A stretch of DNA of 64,000 nucleotides from CAZABC01 sp964483405 (lineage in GTDB: Bacteria > Chloroflexota > Limnocylindria > Limnocylindrales > CSP1-4). Numbering within the stretch: the stretch's first letter is position 1; each line of letters starts with the position of its first letter. The position numbers were made by a program, and so were the translations under genes. Location of the stretch: positions 1 to 64,000 of the forward strand of contig CAZABC010000008.1 of assembly GCA_964483405.1 (NCBI GenBank), in the 5' to 3' direction. The notes beneath the pieces are model-generated. The model did not search any database. It was not told where the DNA came from and saw only the letters and a program-made list of their open reading frames with translations. Shown in pieces: positions 8,139-17,154 of the stretch.

Positions 8139-9414
8139 CCTCGACGGTCTCCATGTCGACGGTCTCGCGGGAGATCGAGAGCAGGATCCCGACCGCCGCG
8201 AAGCTGATGATGAGCGACGACCCGCCCGCGCTGATGAACGGCAGGGTGATGCCGGTCACCGGGAACAGCGCGACGACGACGCCGATGTTGATGAACGCCT
8301 GGATGCACAGCCAGGCGGTGATCCCGGCCGCGAGCAGCGCGCCGAACGTGTCGGGCGCATGGAGCGCGACGCGGGCGCCCTGGACGGCCAGGACGAGGAA
8401 CAGGACGATGACGAGGCCGGCCCCGAGGAAGCCGAACTCCTCGCCGATGATCGCGAAGATGAAGTCGTTCCAGGCGTTCGGGAGGTACAGGCCCCCGGCC
8501 GCCCGGCTCTCGCCGAGGCCGATGCCGAACAGCCCGCCGAGCCCGAGGGCGAGGAGGCCCTGGATGGTGTGGAAGCCCGCCCCGAGGGGATCGGCCCAGG
8601 GGTTCAGCCAGGCCTGGATCCGCTCCAGCTGGTAGCTCTTGAGGCCGACGACCGCGACCGCGCCGACCGCCGCGGCGCCGAGGGCGAGGAGGTGGACCAG
8701 GTTGGCGCCGGCGATGAAGAACATCGTGAACGCGGTCGCCGTGACGACGATCGTCGTCCCGAGGTCGGGCTCGCGGAAGATGAGGACCGCCACCGGCCCG
8801 GCGATCACCAGGAACGGCACGGTGCCACGCCAGAAGGATCGGACCCGGGTGCCGCGCCGGGCGAACCAGAAGGCGAGGTAGACGACGAGGGCGAGCTTGG
8901 CGAACTCGGCCGGGTGGACGGCCGGCAGCGGGCCGACCTGGAGCCAGCGCGCGGAGCCGCCGACCTCGATCGGCTGGATCGGACCCATCGGCGGCAGCAG
9001 GACGACCACGAGCAGGAGGATGGCGACGAGGAACCCCGGAACGGCGACGAGCCGGAGGTAGCGGTAGTCGAGCCGGCTGACGAGGAGCATCGCCGCGACG
9101 CCCAGCGCCGCCCAGAGGATCTGCGGGCCGACGATCGCCATCGTGTCGTTGCGACCGAGGTAAGCCTTGATCCCCGAGCTCGCGTAGACCATCAGGATGC
9201 CGATCGCCGCGAGGGCGACGACCGAGACGAGGATCGCGTAGTCGGGCTCGTGGCGGTCGCGGACGAGCCGGGTCGCCCGGCGGACCGAGACCGCGCTCGG
9301 ACGACCGCCGGCCCCGCGGCCAACCCCGGCGGGCCGGACGTCGACCGCCCGCTTCCGGCGGAGCGTCGCCCCGGGAGCCGTCGCCCCGAGGCTGCCCGAC
9401 GCGCGTCCGATCAT
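8044..9414 (-). CDS. ftsW: Lipid II-polymerising SEDS glycosyltransferase FtsW
   Basis: A 456-residue SEDS family protein, the septal peptidoglycan polymerase partnering the class B PBP encoded upstream. About ten hydrophobic segments follow a basic 55-residue N-terminal extension. Signatures include 'GGSARWLQVGPLPAVHPAEFAKLALVVYLA', the catalytic-loop 'FREPDLGTTIVV', 'YLPNAWNDFIFAIIGEEFGFLGAG' and 'LFPVTGITLPFISAGGSSLI'. Its ATG overlaps the murD stop (ATGA). The last 40 residues are Arg/Pro/Gly-rich, lie beyond the conserved fold and are encoded within the murG overlap, so they may be a by-product of that overlap. FtsW is preferred over RodA because of the dcw location. Confidence 0.94.
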   Translation of the reverse strand: MIGRASGSLGATAPGATLRRKRAVDVRPAGVGRGAGGRPSAVSVRRATRLVRDRHEPDYAILVSVVALAAIGILMVYASSGIKAYLGRNDTMAIVGPQILWAALGVAAMLLVSRLDYRYLRLVAVPGFLVAILLLVVVLLPPMGPIQPIEVGGSARWLQVGPLPAVHPAEFAKLALVVYLAFWFARRGTRVRSFWRGTVPFLVIAGPVAVLIFREPDLGTTIVVTATAFTMFFIAGANLVHLLALGAAAVGAVAVVGLKSYQLERIQAWLNPWADPLGAGFHTIQGLLALGLGGLFGIGLGESRAAGGLYLPNAWNDFIFAIIGEEFGFLGAGLVIVLFLVLAVQGARVALHAPDTFGALLAAGITAWLCIQAFINIGVVVALFPVTGITLPFISAGGSSLIISFAAVGILLSISRETVDMETVEDAPADRGRGDGRAHLPGPGRGPLAPRTPGRP

Positions 9415-11027
9415 CGCTCCCCTCCTCGCCTGGCCGCCGCGAGCGCGGCGACCGCCGTCTTGAACGCCCGGCCCCGGGCGGCGTAGTCCTCGAACATGTC
9501 GAAGCTCGCCGCGGCCGGGCTCAGCAGCACGGTCGCGAGCGGCGGCAGCGCACCACCGGCCGTCCGGGCGGTCGTCCCCGCCGCGTCGGCCGACGCCGGC
9601 GAGGCGAGCAGCTCACGGGCGATGGCATCGGCCCGCCGGACCGCCGCCTCGAGCGTCGGCGCCCGCTCGGTCGTCGCGAGCCCGGCGGCGCGGAAGCGCG
9701 CCTCGAGATCCGGGCCGCTCTCGCCGATGAGGACCGCGGCGGCCACCCGCTCGGCGACGACGGTCGCCAGCTCGGCGAGGTCGACCCCCTTGTCGCGGCC
9801 GCCGGCGATGAGGACGAGCGGCGCCTCGAAGGCCCGGAGCGCGGCGGCGACGGCGTCCGGCTGCGTGCCCTGCGAGTCGTTGACGAAGCGGACGCCGTCG
9901 ACGACCGCGACCGGCTCGAGGCGGTGCTCGACTCCGCTGAAGGCGGCGGCCGCCCGCCGGATCGCGTCGGGCGCGACCCCGAACAGGAGCGCGGTCGCGA
10001 CCGCCGCCAGGGCGTTGGCGACGTTGTGCCGACCCGGGACCGCGAGCTCGGCGACCGGCATGATCCGGCCGCCGGGACCGGTGGCCGCCGGTCCGCCACC
10101 GGCGAGCGGCAGGCGGCCGACCGACGCCGCGACGATCCAGCCGTCGACGACGCCGACCCCGCCGGGCATCGGCCGCTCGACCCGGTACGGCACCACCGGC
10201 GCGACGCCGAGCGACGCGTAGGCCCCGACGACCGGGTCCTCCATGTTGAGGACGAGGGCGCCGTCGGGGTCGACGAGCTCGGCCAGCCGGCGCTTCACGG
10301 CCCGGTACGCGGAGAGCGTGCCGTGCCGGTCGAGGTGGTCCGAGGTGACGTTCGTGTAGACCGCGACCGTCGTGCCGCGCGACAGCGTCGGCAGCTGGAG
10401 CTCCGAGAGCTCATCGACGACCCGGCCGTCCGGCGCCAGGTCCCACAGCCGCTCGACGAGCGGCGACCCGATGTTGCCGCCGAGGATCGCCGGGTGCGAC
10501 GGATCGGCGGCGAGGAGGGCATGGGTCAGCGAGGCGGTCGTCGTCTTGCCCTTCGTGCCGGTCACCCCGATCGTCGGGGCCGGGCAGAGCCGGAGGAACA
10601 GGTCCGGCTCGGACACGAGGGCGGGTGCCGCCGGGTCGCCCCCGGCCCGCCGGGCGACGAGGTCGGCGAGCGCGGCCCGGAGCCGGGGCTCGGTCGTCGG
10701 ATAGGCGGGGTTGATCGACGGCGAGGTGGTCACGAGGGCGGCGCCGGCCCAGGCGGTCGCCGGGTCCACGTCGGGCCCGAGCCGGAGCTCGACCGGCCGG
10801 CCCTCGAGCGCCTCGATCGCCCGGCCGAGCTCGACGGCCGGCCGGCCGTCGTAGACCGTCACCCGGGCGCCGGCGTCGGCGAGGAAGCGGGCGAGGGCGA
10901 TCCCCGTCCGGGCGAAGCCGAGCACGGTCACCGGGCGGTCGCGGAGCGCCCCGGCCCGGACGGCCTCGAGCGTCAGCCCGTCGACGTCGAGCGGCCGGGT
11001 CGTCGGGGCGTCGGTCGTCGTGCTCAC
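9411..11027 (-). CDS. murD: UDP-N-acetylmuramoyl-L-alanine--D-glutamate ligase
   Basis: A 538-residue Mur ligase adding D-Glu to UDP-MurNAc-L-Ala; it is about 80-100 residues longer than typical MurD. Domain 1 is 'VTVLGFARTGIALARFLADAGARVTVYD'. The central ATPase has the P-loop GVTGTKGKTTTASL, then 'ILGGNIGSPL' and 'VDELSELQL', and the domain 3 joint reads 'SGVEHRLEPVAVVDGVRFVNDSQGTQPDAVAAAL'. Inserts near residues 265-300 and 480-505 (Ala/Gly-rich) explain the extra length. GTG at 11027 overlaps the mraY stop as GTGA. No murE or murC neighbour is present. Confidence 0.94.
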   Translation of the reverse strand: MSTTTDAPTTRPLDVDGLTLEAVRAGALRDRPVTVLGFARTGIALARFLADAGARVTVYDGRPAVELGRAIEALEGRPVELRLGPDVDPATAWAGAALVTTSPSINPAYPTTEPRLRAALADLVARRAGGDPAAPALVSEPDLFLRLCPAPTIGVTGTKGKTTTASLTHALLAADPSHPAILGGNIGSPLVERLWDLAPDGRVVDELSELQLPTLSRGTTVAVYTNVTSDHLDRHGTLSAYRAVKRRLAELVDPDGALVLNMEDPVVGAYASLGVAPVVPYRVERPMPGGVGVVDGWIVAASVGRLPLAGGGPAATGPGGRIMPVAELAVPGRHNVANALAAVATALLFGVAPDAIRRAAAAFSGVEHRLEPVAVVDGVRFVNDSQGTQPDAVAAALRAFEAPLVLIAGGRDKGVDLAELATVVAERVAAAVLIGESGPDLEARFRAAGLATTERAPTLEAAVRRADAIARELLASPASADAAGTTARTAGGALPPLATVLLSPAAASFDMFEDYAARGRAFKTAVAALAAARRGGER

Positions 11028-12028
11028 GGCAGGCGGTTGATCGAGGCGAGGAAGAGGGTCACGCCGAGCAGCCCGGCGAGGACGGCGACGATCCAGAAGC
11101 GGAGGGTGATCTTCTCCTCGTCCCAGCCGATGAGCTCGAAGTGGTGGTGGAGCGGCGACATCCTGAAGATCCGCCGGCCGCCGGTCAGCTTGTAGAAGCC
11201 GACCTGGAGGATGACCGAGCCGGTCTCGACGACGAAGACGAGCCCGATGAGCGGCAGCACGAGCAGCTGCCCGGTGATGATCGAGGTGACGGCGAGGGTC
11301 GCCCCGAAGGCGAGCGAGCCGGCGTCGCCCATGATCACCTGGGCCGGGTGGACGTTGAACCACAGGAACCCGAGCAGCCCGCCGATGAGGAGCGCGCACA
11401 GGAGGGCGACGTTCGGCTGGTTGCCGGTCCCGCCGTCGGGCAGCGGCACGACGTTGAGGAGGGCGATGATCAGGAACGAGACGAAGGCGAAGATGAGCGT
11501 GCCGCCGGCGAGGCCGTCGAGGCCGTCGGTGATGTTCACCGCGTTGCTCGAGGCGACGATCGCGAAGGCGGCGAAGGCGACCCACACGATCGGGTCGATC
11601 GTCACGTCGCCGATGAACGGGACGCGGAAGCCCGACAGGCCGTAGGTCTGCTGGATCTGCCAGGCGAAGAAGACCGCGAAGACCGTCTGCCAGAGGAGCT
11701 TCTGGCGCGCCCGGATGCCCTCCCCCGTCCGGGCGTTCAGGTAGTCGTCGACCGCGCCGAGACCGCCGACGATGGCGAGCGCGGCGAGCGGGGCGACGAT
11801 GCCGCCCGACGGGATCCCCCGGACGAGGACGTAGACGCCGAGGACGACGATGATGACGAGGAGGCCGCCCATCGTCGGGACGCCCTCCTTGACGAGGTGG
11901 GTCTCCGGTCCGTCGCGGCGGATCTTCTTGCCGAAGCCGGTGTGCTCGAGCAGCCGGATGTAGCCCGGCATGAGGATGACGACGATCGCGAAGGCGAGGA
12001 GCAGGCCCTGGATCAGCTCGATCGTCAT
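11024..12028 (-). CDS. mraY: Phospho-N-acetylmuramoyl-pentapeptide transferase
   Basis: A 334-residue polytopic enzyme that makes lipid I from UDP-MurNAc-pentapeptide and undecaprenyl phosphate. It has the length and about ten membrane segments of MraY. Motifs include 'PTMGGLLVI', the Mg-binding 'GAVDDYLNARTGEGIRARQKLLWQ', 'SSNAVNITDGLDGLAGGT', and 'MGDAGSLAFGATLAV' with 'MSPLHHHFELIGWDEEKI' in the cytoplasmic HHH loop. The ATG overlaps the murF stop (ATGA) and the stop overlaps murD (GTGA). Confidence 0.97.
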   Translation of the reverse strand: MTIELIQGLLLAFAIVVILMPGYIRLLEHTGFGKKIRRDGPETHLVKEGVPTMGGLLVIIVVLGVYVLVRGIPSGGIVAPLAALAIVGGLGAVDDYLNARTGEGIRARQKLLWQTVFAVFFAWQIQQTYGLSGFRVPFIGDVTIDPIVWVAFAAFAIVASSNAVNITDGLDGLAGGTLIFAFVSFLIIALLNVVPLPDGGTGNQPNVALLCALLIGGLLGFLWFNVHPAQVIMGDAGSLAFGATLAVTSIITGQLLVLPLIGLVFVVETGSVILQVGFYKLTGGRRIFRMSPLHHHFELIGWDEEKITLRFWIVAVLAGLLGVTLFLASINRLP

Positions 12029-13500
12029 CGGGCTGCCCCGGGGGCGGCCGGCGCGGCCCGGTCGGGCGACGCCTCGGGTCGCCCGGTGTCGAGCGCCGTC
12101 GCGAGCGCGTCCACCAGCGCCTCGAAGGCGGCCCCCCGCGAGGCCTTGACGAGGACGACATCGCCGTCGCGAAGCCGCGGCAGGAGCGCGTCGAGCGCGG
12201 CATCGCGGTCGTCGACGACGACGACCCGCTCCGGGGCCATCCCGGCGGCGATCGCCCCGTCGCCGATCCCGCGGGCCCCGCGGCCGACGACGACGAGCCG
12301 GTCGACGACGGCCGCCGCGGCCGTCCCGGCATCGCGGTGGCCGTCGTCGTGGGCGTCGCCGAGCTCGAGCATCTCGCCGAGGACCGCGACCCGGCGACCG
12401 GGCAGGCCGGCGAGCAGCTCGAGGGCGGCGCGGACCGAGGCCGGCGAGGCGTTGTAGGCGTCGTCGACGATCGTCACCCCGCCGGCGCGCAGGACCGCGC
12501 CGCGGTGCGGCGACGGCGACACGGCGGCGATGCCGTCGACGATCGCCCCCGCGTCCAGCCCGGCGGCGGCGCCGACGGTCGCCGCGGCGAGGGCGTTGTG
12601 GACGGCGAGCCGGCCGAGGAGCGGGGTCCGCGCGGGGAGGCGCCGCCCGTCGAGCTCGAGGATGAACCGCATCCCGTCGAGCCCGAGCGAGACGACCTCG
12701 GTCGCCCGGACGTCGGCGTCGTCGGCGAACCCGTACGTCCGGACCCGGGCCGCGGTCCGGGCGGCCATCCGGCGGACCCGCGGGTCGTCGGCGTTGAGGA
12801 TGGCCGTCCCGTCCGACGGGAGCGCCTCGACGAGCTCGGCCTTCGCGGCCTCGATCGCGTCGAGCGACCCGATCCGCGAGAGGTGGACGCCGTGGACCGA
12901 GGTGACGACGCCGATCGACGGCCGGCCGATCCGGGCGAGGTCGGCGATCTCGCCGCCGACGTACATCCCCATCTCCAGGACGAGCGCCTCGTGCTCGGGT
13001 CCGACGCCGAGGACGGTCAGCGGAAGGCCGATCTCGTTGTTCTGGTTGCCCTCGCTGCGGAGCGTCGCCAGGCGCCGGTCGAGGACGGCGGCGACGGCAT
13101 CCTTCGTGGACGTCTTGGCGATGCTCCCGGTGATCCCGACGACGAGCGGCGTGAACCGGCTCCGCCAGGCCGTCGCGACCGCCCCGAGCGCGAGGAGCCC
13201 GTCGGCGACCCGGACGATCGTCACGTCGCCGAGCGCGGCCGGGTCCGCGACGGGCCGCGTCACGAGCAGTGCCGACGCGCCGGCGGCGACCGCCTCGGCC
13301 AGGTGGGCGTGTCCGTCGGTCCGCTCGCCGGGCAGCGCGACGAACAGGTTCCCCGGACCGACGAGGCGCGAGTCGACCGCCGCGCCGCGGACCGGGCGCT
13401 CCGAGCGGGCGAGGAGGACCCCGCCGGTCGCCCGGACGAGCTCATCGGCGGTGAGCCGGGGTCCCGCGTCGCCGGGCACGGGCGGGGGGACGTGGGTCAT
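12025..13500 (-). CDS. murF: UDP-MurNAc-tripeptide--D-Ala-D-Ala ligase
   Basis: A 491-residue Mur ligase that adds D-Ala-D-Ala to complete the pentapeptide. The N-terminal domain has 'GAAVDSRLVGPGNLFVALPGERTDGHAHLAEAVAAGA'. The ATPase domain has 'GITGSIAKTSTKDAVA' (about 118-133), 'SEGNQNNEIGLPLTVL', and 'LVLEMGMYVGGEIADLARI'. The last domain includes 'HRGAVLRAGGVTIVDDAYNASPASVRAAL' and 'VAVLGEMLELGD'. In the P-loop the usual Gly before Lys (GKT) is Ala (AKT), an uncommon change but accompanied by an intact remainder, so the enzyme is probably active. mraY follows with a 4-base overlap. Confidence 0.94.
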   Translation of the reverse strand: MTHVPPPVPGDAGPRLTADELVRATGGVLLARSERPVRGAAVDSRLVGPGNLFVALPGERTDGHAHLAEAVAAGASALLVTRPVADPAALGDVTIVRVADGLLALGAVATAWRSRFTPLVVGITGSIAKTSTKDAVAAVLDRRLATLRSEGNQNNEIGLPLTVLGVGPEHEALVLEMGMYVGGEIADLARIGRPSIGVVTSVHGVHLSRIGSLDAIEAAKAELVEALPSDGTAILNADDPRVRRMAARTAARVRTYGFADDADVRATEVVSLGLDGMRFILELDGRRLPARTPLLGRLAVHNALAAATVGAAAGLDAGAIVDGIAAVSPSPHRGAVLRAGGVTIVDDAYNASPASVRAALELLAGLPGRRVAVLGEMLELGDAHDDGHRDAGTAAAAVVDRLVVVGRGARGIGDGAIAAGMAPERVVVVDDRDAALDALLPRLRDGDVVLVKASRGAAFEALVDALATALDTGRPEASPDRAAPAAPGAAR

Positions 13501-13534
13501 CGGCGGGCGCCTCGCACGGCCGGCGCGAAGCGCG

Positions 13535-15409
13535 TCACGGGACGGCCGTCGGCGACGCGCCGGGGGACGCCGCCGGCCACGCGTCGCCCTTGCCCGGGGT
13601 CGGCTCCGGCATCGGCGGCTCAGGCAGGTCGACGATCGTCATCGCGTCCTTGGCGAGGCGGCGGAAGAGCTCGAACGACATCACCGGCAGCTCGATGAAC
13701 CCGCTTCTGATGGTGGACGGCCGGGCCTCCTCGATCCGGACCGCGATCACGAGCTCGGGCAGGTCGTGACCGACATATCCGACGAACGAGTAGTTGAACT
13801 TGTTGACCTTCCAGCCACCGCGGCCGCCGTCGGCCGCGCTGTCCCATATCTGGGCGGTGCCGGTCTTGCCGCCGACGGCGAACCCCGGGATGAGCGTCTT
13901 GTCGGCGTAGAACGGGACCGACTCGACGACGTGCCGCATCAGGCCGACCAACTTCTGCGAGGTCGGCGAGTCGATCAGCCCGGTCGCCTGCGGCGCCGGC
14001 ATCGTCGGCTCGTTGCCGATCGCGGTGACCAGGTGCGGCTGGACGAGCGTGCCGCCGTTGACCATCGCGCTGTACGCGGTCGCGAGCTGGATCGGCGTGA
14101 CGGCGATGCCCTGGCCGAACGAGCCGTTGGCGAGGTCGAGCTGGCGCCAGGGGACGATCGTCGGGTCGCGGACCAGCCCGCCGACCTCGCCGGCGACGTC
14201 GATGCCGGTCGGCCGGCCGAAGCCGTACTCGGTCCACGTGTCGTGGAGGGCGACGGAGGCGTCGCGGGTCGTCTCGCCGAGGGCGAGCGCCACCCGCGCC
14301 GCACCGACGTTGCGGGACTTCGCGATGACGTCCTCGAAGGTGATCCAGCCGAGGTTCTTCGCGTCGGCGTCCTCGACCCGGGTCTTGCCGTTGTCGAGGC
14401 GCAGGATGCCGGAGTCGTTGACCTTCGTCTTGAGCCCGACCGTGCCGCGCTCGATCGCCGCGGCGGCCGTCAGCATCTTGAAGACCGAGCCGGGCTCGTA
14501 GACCTTGCTGACGACCGGGTCGATGAAGCGGCCCGGGTCCTCGGTCGCGATCGCCCGGTAGTCGTTCGCGTCGTAGCCCGGCGCGCTCGCCTGGGCGAGG
14601 ATCTCGCCGGTATACGGGTCGATGACCACGGCCGAGACCGAGACGGCCTGGTCGGCCAGGAGCGTCGCGAAGAGCTCCTGTTCCAGGGCGAGCTGGAGGC
14701 TCGCGTCGATCGTCAGCCGGAGGTCGACGCCGGCCACGCCCGGGTCGACGATCGTCTGGGTGTCGGGGACCGCCCGGCCGTTCGCGTCGCGCTGGGCGAC
14801 GATCTTCTTCGGCTCGCCGGCCAGCGTCGCCTGGTAGTGCTGCTCGATCCCGTACTGACCCTTGCCCTCGCGGTTCACGAAGCCGAGGACGTGCGAGGCG
14901 AGCGTCGTCGTCGGGTCGCCGCCCGGCTGCGGGTAGACGCGGGTCGGCTCCGGCTCGAGGGTCACCTGGCGGACCCGGCCGTCGGCCATGGCGCGGCGGA
15001 TCGCCTCGGCGGTCGCCTCGTCGAGGTCGCGGGCGAGGACGACGTACGGCCGCTCGTCGCGGAGCTTGGCGAGGAGGGCGGTCGTCGCCTCGGCGTCGAG
15101 GTCGAGGATCCGGGCCAGCTCCTCGCCGACCTCGATCCGCCCGACGCGCGACAGCTGGTCGGGGGCCGCGGCGAGCCGGTAGCGGTCGATGGTCGTCGCG
15201 AGCAGGACGGTCCCGCTCCGGTCGTAGATCGAGCCGCGCCGGGTCGCCACCTCGAGCTCGAGGGTCGTCTGCTCGCGGGCCTGGGCGGCGAGCGTGTCCC
15301 GCTCGACGATCTGCCACTGGCCGAGGCGCAGCAGGAGGCTTGCCGCGACCACGATGAGGCCGGCCACGACGAGCTGGAGGCGGCGGCGCGAGTCGGTCCG
15401 TCCGAGCAT
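13535..15409 (-). CDS. ftsI: Class B penicillin-binding protein (FtsI-type septal transpeptidase)
   Basis: A 624-residue bitopic transpeptidase with a short cytoplasmic N-terminus and a single membrane helix (about 11-30). The dimerisation/pedestal domain follows ('RRGSIYDRSGTVLLATTIDRYRL'). The transpeptidase domain has SVFK (in 'YEPGSVFKM', about residue 310), SRN (about 365) and KTGT (in 'GGKTGTAQIW', about 513), the three penicillin-binding motifs. 'SFVGYVGHDLPELVIAVRIEEARPS' is typical of the FtsI/SpoVD branch. The C-terminus is a Pro-rich tail without a PASTA domain. It lies 15 bases after ftsL and 34 before murF. Its SEDS partner is ftsW downstream. Confidence 0.94.
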   Translation of the reverse strand: MLGRTDSRRRLQLVVAGLIVVAASLLLRLGQWQIVERDTLAAQAREQTTLELEVATRRGSIYDRSGTVLLATTIDRYRLAAAPDQLSRVGRIEVGEELARILDLDAEATTALLAKLRDERPYVVLARDLDEATAEAIRRAMADGRVRQVTLEPEPTRVYPQPGGDPTTTLASHVLGFVNREGKGQYGIEQHYQATLAGEPKKIVAQRDANGRAVPDTQTIVDPGVAGVDLRLTIDASLQLALEQELFATLLADQAVSVSAVVIDPYTGEILAQASAPGYDANDYRAIATEDPGRFIDPVVSKVYEPGSVFKMLTAAAAIERGTVGLKTKVNDSGILRLDNGKTRVEDADAKNLGWITFEDVIAKSRNVGAARVALALGETTRDASVALHDTWTEYGFGRPTGIDVAGEVGGLVRDPTIVPWRQLDLANGSFGQGIAVTPIQLATAYSAMVNGGTLVQPHLVTAIGNEPTMPAPQATGLIDSPTSQKLVGLMRHVVESVPFYADKTLIPGFAVGGKTGTAQIWDSAADGGRGGWKVNKFNYSFVGYVGHDLPELVIAVRIEEARPSTIRSGFIELPVMSFELFRRLAKDAMTIVDLPEPPMPEPTPGKGDAWPAASPGASPTAVP

Positions 15410-15424
15410 CGGTCGGTCGATGGG

Positions 15425-15883
15425 TTACCGGGGGTCGACGACGAGCGGCTCGGCCAGCTGGCCGAGCCCGAGGTCGAGGGCCTGCTTGCGGATCGCCGGC
15501 TCGCCGCCGAGCCGGTGGACGTCGGACTCGAGCTCGAGGAGCTGGGCCTCCAGCCGGTCGCGCTGGATGCCGAGCCGATCGATCTCGTAGCCGATCGCCG
15601 AGACGCGCATCGTCTGGGCGAGCCAGAAGAACGCGAGCAGGAAGGCGACGACGATCCCGCCGAGGAGGATGCCGACGCGGCTCGAGCCCTGGCCGGCCCG
15701 GACCGCGGCGCTGGAGCGGATCCGTCGCCGGACGAGGGTCGCGCCGTCGAGGTCGGGCGCGATGGTCCTGGCGCCGAGCCCGGTCCGCGGTGAGACCGCC
15801 GGTGCCGCCGCCCCGAGCCGGGGGCCGGCGCCCGACCGGACCGACAGCCCGGTCCGCGGGCGGGTGCCCTGGTAGACCGCCAT
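15425..15883 (-). CDS. FtsL-like division protein
   Basis: A 152-residue bitopic protein: basic, low-complexity cytoplasmic N-terminus (residues 1-68), one membrane helix (about 70-92, 'RVGILLGGIVVAFLLAFFWLAQ'), then a heptad-patterned coiled coil ('IGYEIDRLGIQRDRLEAQLLELESDVHRLGG') and a short C-terminal tail. This is the architecture and position (between rsmH and the PBP) of FtsL, whose sequence is poorly conserved, so the assignment rests on shape and place. The ATG shares one base with the stop of the preceding 66-residue gene (TGATG), and there is no Shine-Dalgarno, which points to translation by re-initiation. Confidence 0.78.
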   Translation of the reverse strand: MAVYQGTRPRTGLSVRSGAGPRLGAAAPAVSPRTGLGARTIAPDLDGATLVRRRIRSSAAVRAGQGSSRVGILLGGIVVAFLLAFFWLAQTMRVSAIGYEIDRLGIQRDRLEAQLLELESDVHRLGGEPAIRKQALDLGLGQLAEPLVVDPR

Positions 15884-16083
15884 CAGTCGGCCCGGCCGAA
15901 GCCGAGCGGGCCGAGGCCGGCGTCGCCGTCGAAGCCGATCGCGTCGAGGCGACCCTGCAGGCCGAAGGTGTCCACCCGGACGTCGTAGCTGTCGTGGTCG
16001 CGGTGGCGGATCGTCCGCTCGCGGACCTCGTGCTGGCGTCGGCCGTACGACCGTCGCCGGCTGGCCTGGTGTCGTTTGCTCAT
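15883..16083 (-). CDS. Unknown 66-residue basic N-terminus protein in the dcw cluster
   Basis: I do not recognise a family. The N-terminal 32 residues are strongly basic (MSKRHQASRRRSYGRRQHEV.., ending 'RERTIRHRDHDSYD') and resemble a nucleic-acid- or membrane-binding tail. The second half, 'VRVDTFGLQGRLDAIGFDGDAGLGPLGFG', is acidic and Gly/Leu-rich. The gene is very probably real: AGGAGGAG sits five bases before the ATG at 16083, and the stop shares a base with the ftsL-like start, which lacks its own ribosome site. It lies 63 bases after rsmH. A role in division or in setting ftsL translation is inference from position alone. Confidence 0.7.
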   Translation of the reverse strand: MSKRHQASRRRSYGRRQHEVRERTIRHRDHDSYDVRVDTFGLQGRLDAIGFDGDAGLGPLGFGRAD

Positions 16084-16146
16084 CGGGGCTCCTCCTGCTC
16101 CGGTGGGCAGCCGCCCGACGGACCGTCCGTCGGATCGGGGCGGGGC

Positions 16147-17091
16147 TCAGGCGGCGATCCGCTCGGCCGCCCGGAGTCGCGCGCTCCTGGCGCGCGGATT
16201 GGCCGCGACCTCGCGCTCACCCGGGACGAGCGAGGGTCGCGTGACGAGACGGAGCCGGGGCTGCCGGCCGCAGACGCAGATCGGGGCCGCCGGCGGACAG
16301 ACGCAGCCGCGGCGCTCCGCCGCGAAGAAGCGCTTGACGATCCGATCCTCGAGGGAGTGGTAGCTGAGGACGACGAGCCGGCCGCCGGGCCGGAGCAGGT
16401 CGACCGCGTCGGCGAGGGCGATCTCGAGCGCCTCGAGCTCGCCGTTGACGGCGATCCGGAGGGCCTGGAAGACCCGGGTCGCCGGGTGGATCCGCCGCCG
16501 GCCGGGCGGCGGCGCCGGTGCGACGCGCTCGACGAGGGCGGCGAGCGCGTCGGCCGTGTCGATCGGCGCGGTCCGCCGCGCGGCCACGATCGCCCGGGCG
16601 ATCCGCGGGGCTCGTGGCTCCTCGCCGTAGCGCCGGAAGAGCGCCGTCAGCTCGCGTTCGTCGAGGGTCGCGAGCAGCTCCGAGGCCGGGACGCCCTGGC
16701 TCGGGTCGAACCGCATGTCGAGCGGCCCGCCGGTCCGGATGCCGAAGCCGCGCTCGGCGTCCGCGAGCTGGTACGACGACAGCCCGAGGTCGAGCAGGCA
16801 ACCGTCGACGGCTCCGAAGCCCGCGGCGGGGGCGACGCGGCCGATCTCCCGGAAGTTCGCCTGGCGCAGCACCAGCCGGTCGCCGTAGCGGGCCAGCCGG
16901 GTGCGCACGCGGGCGATGGCGGCCGGGTCGGCGTCGAGACCGAGCAGCCGGCCGTCCGGGTCGGTCGCCTCCAGGATCCGCTCGGTGTGCCCACCGCCGC
17001 CGACCGTGGCGTCGATCTGAAGGCTGCCGGACGCGGGCGCGAGCATCGTCAAGACCTCCTCCGCCAGCACCGGCAGGTGCCCTTCCTTCAT
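16147..17091 (-). CDS. rsmH: 16S rRNA (cytosine-1402-N4)-methyltransferase
   Basis: A 314-residue SAM methyltransferase (formerly MraW) that modifies C1402 in the ribosomal decoding centre. The N-terminus 'HLPVLAEEVLTML' is followed by the SAM motif 'IDATVGGGGHTERIL', then 'LLGLDADPAAIA'. 'GCLLDLGLSSYQLADAERGFGIRTGGPLDMRFDPSQG' and the RsmH-specific insert 'HPATRVFQALRIAVNGEL' follow, with the closing 'LVVLSYHSLEDRIVKRFF'. A four-cysteine patch 'GCVCPPAAPICVC' near residues 263-275 is notable and common in some homologues. It is 63 bases after mraZ; GGAGAAG precedes the ATG. Confidence 0.97.
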   Translation of the reverse strand: MKEGHLPVLAEEVLTMLAPASGSLQIDATVGGGGHTERILEATDPDGRLLGLDADPAAIARVRTRLARYGDRLVLRQANFREIGRVAPAAGFGAVDGCLLDLGLSSYQLADAERGFGIRTGGPLDMRFDPSQGVPASELLATLDERELTALFRRYGEEPRAPRIARAIVAARRTAPIDTADALAALVERVAPAPPPGRRRIHPATRVFQALRIAVNGELEALEIALADAVDLLRPGGRLVVLSYHSLEDRIVKRFFAAERRGCVCPPAAPICVCGRQPRLRLVTRPSLVPGEREVAANPRARSARLRAAERIAA

Positions 17092-17154
17092 CTCTTCTCC
17101 ACGACCGTCGAACGGATCCCGAGCGGACCCTGGAAGCGCATGTGGTGGGGACCC

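Noticed and set aside
12530..15793. A 1087-codon plus-strand frame opposite murF and ftsI
   Set aside because: Shadow of dcw genes; composition is Arg/Asp/Val noise without family match.
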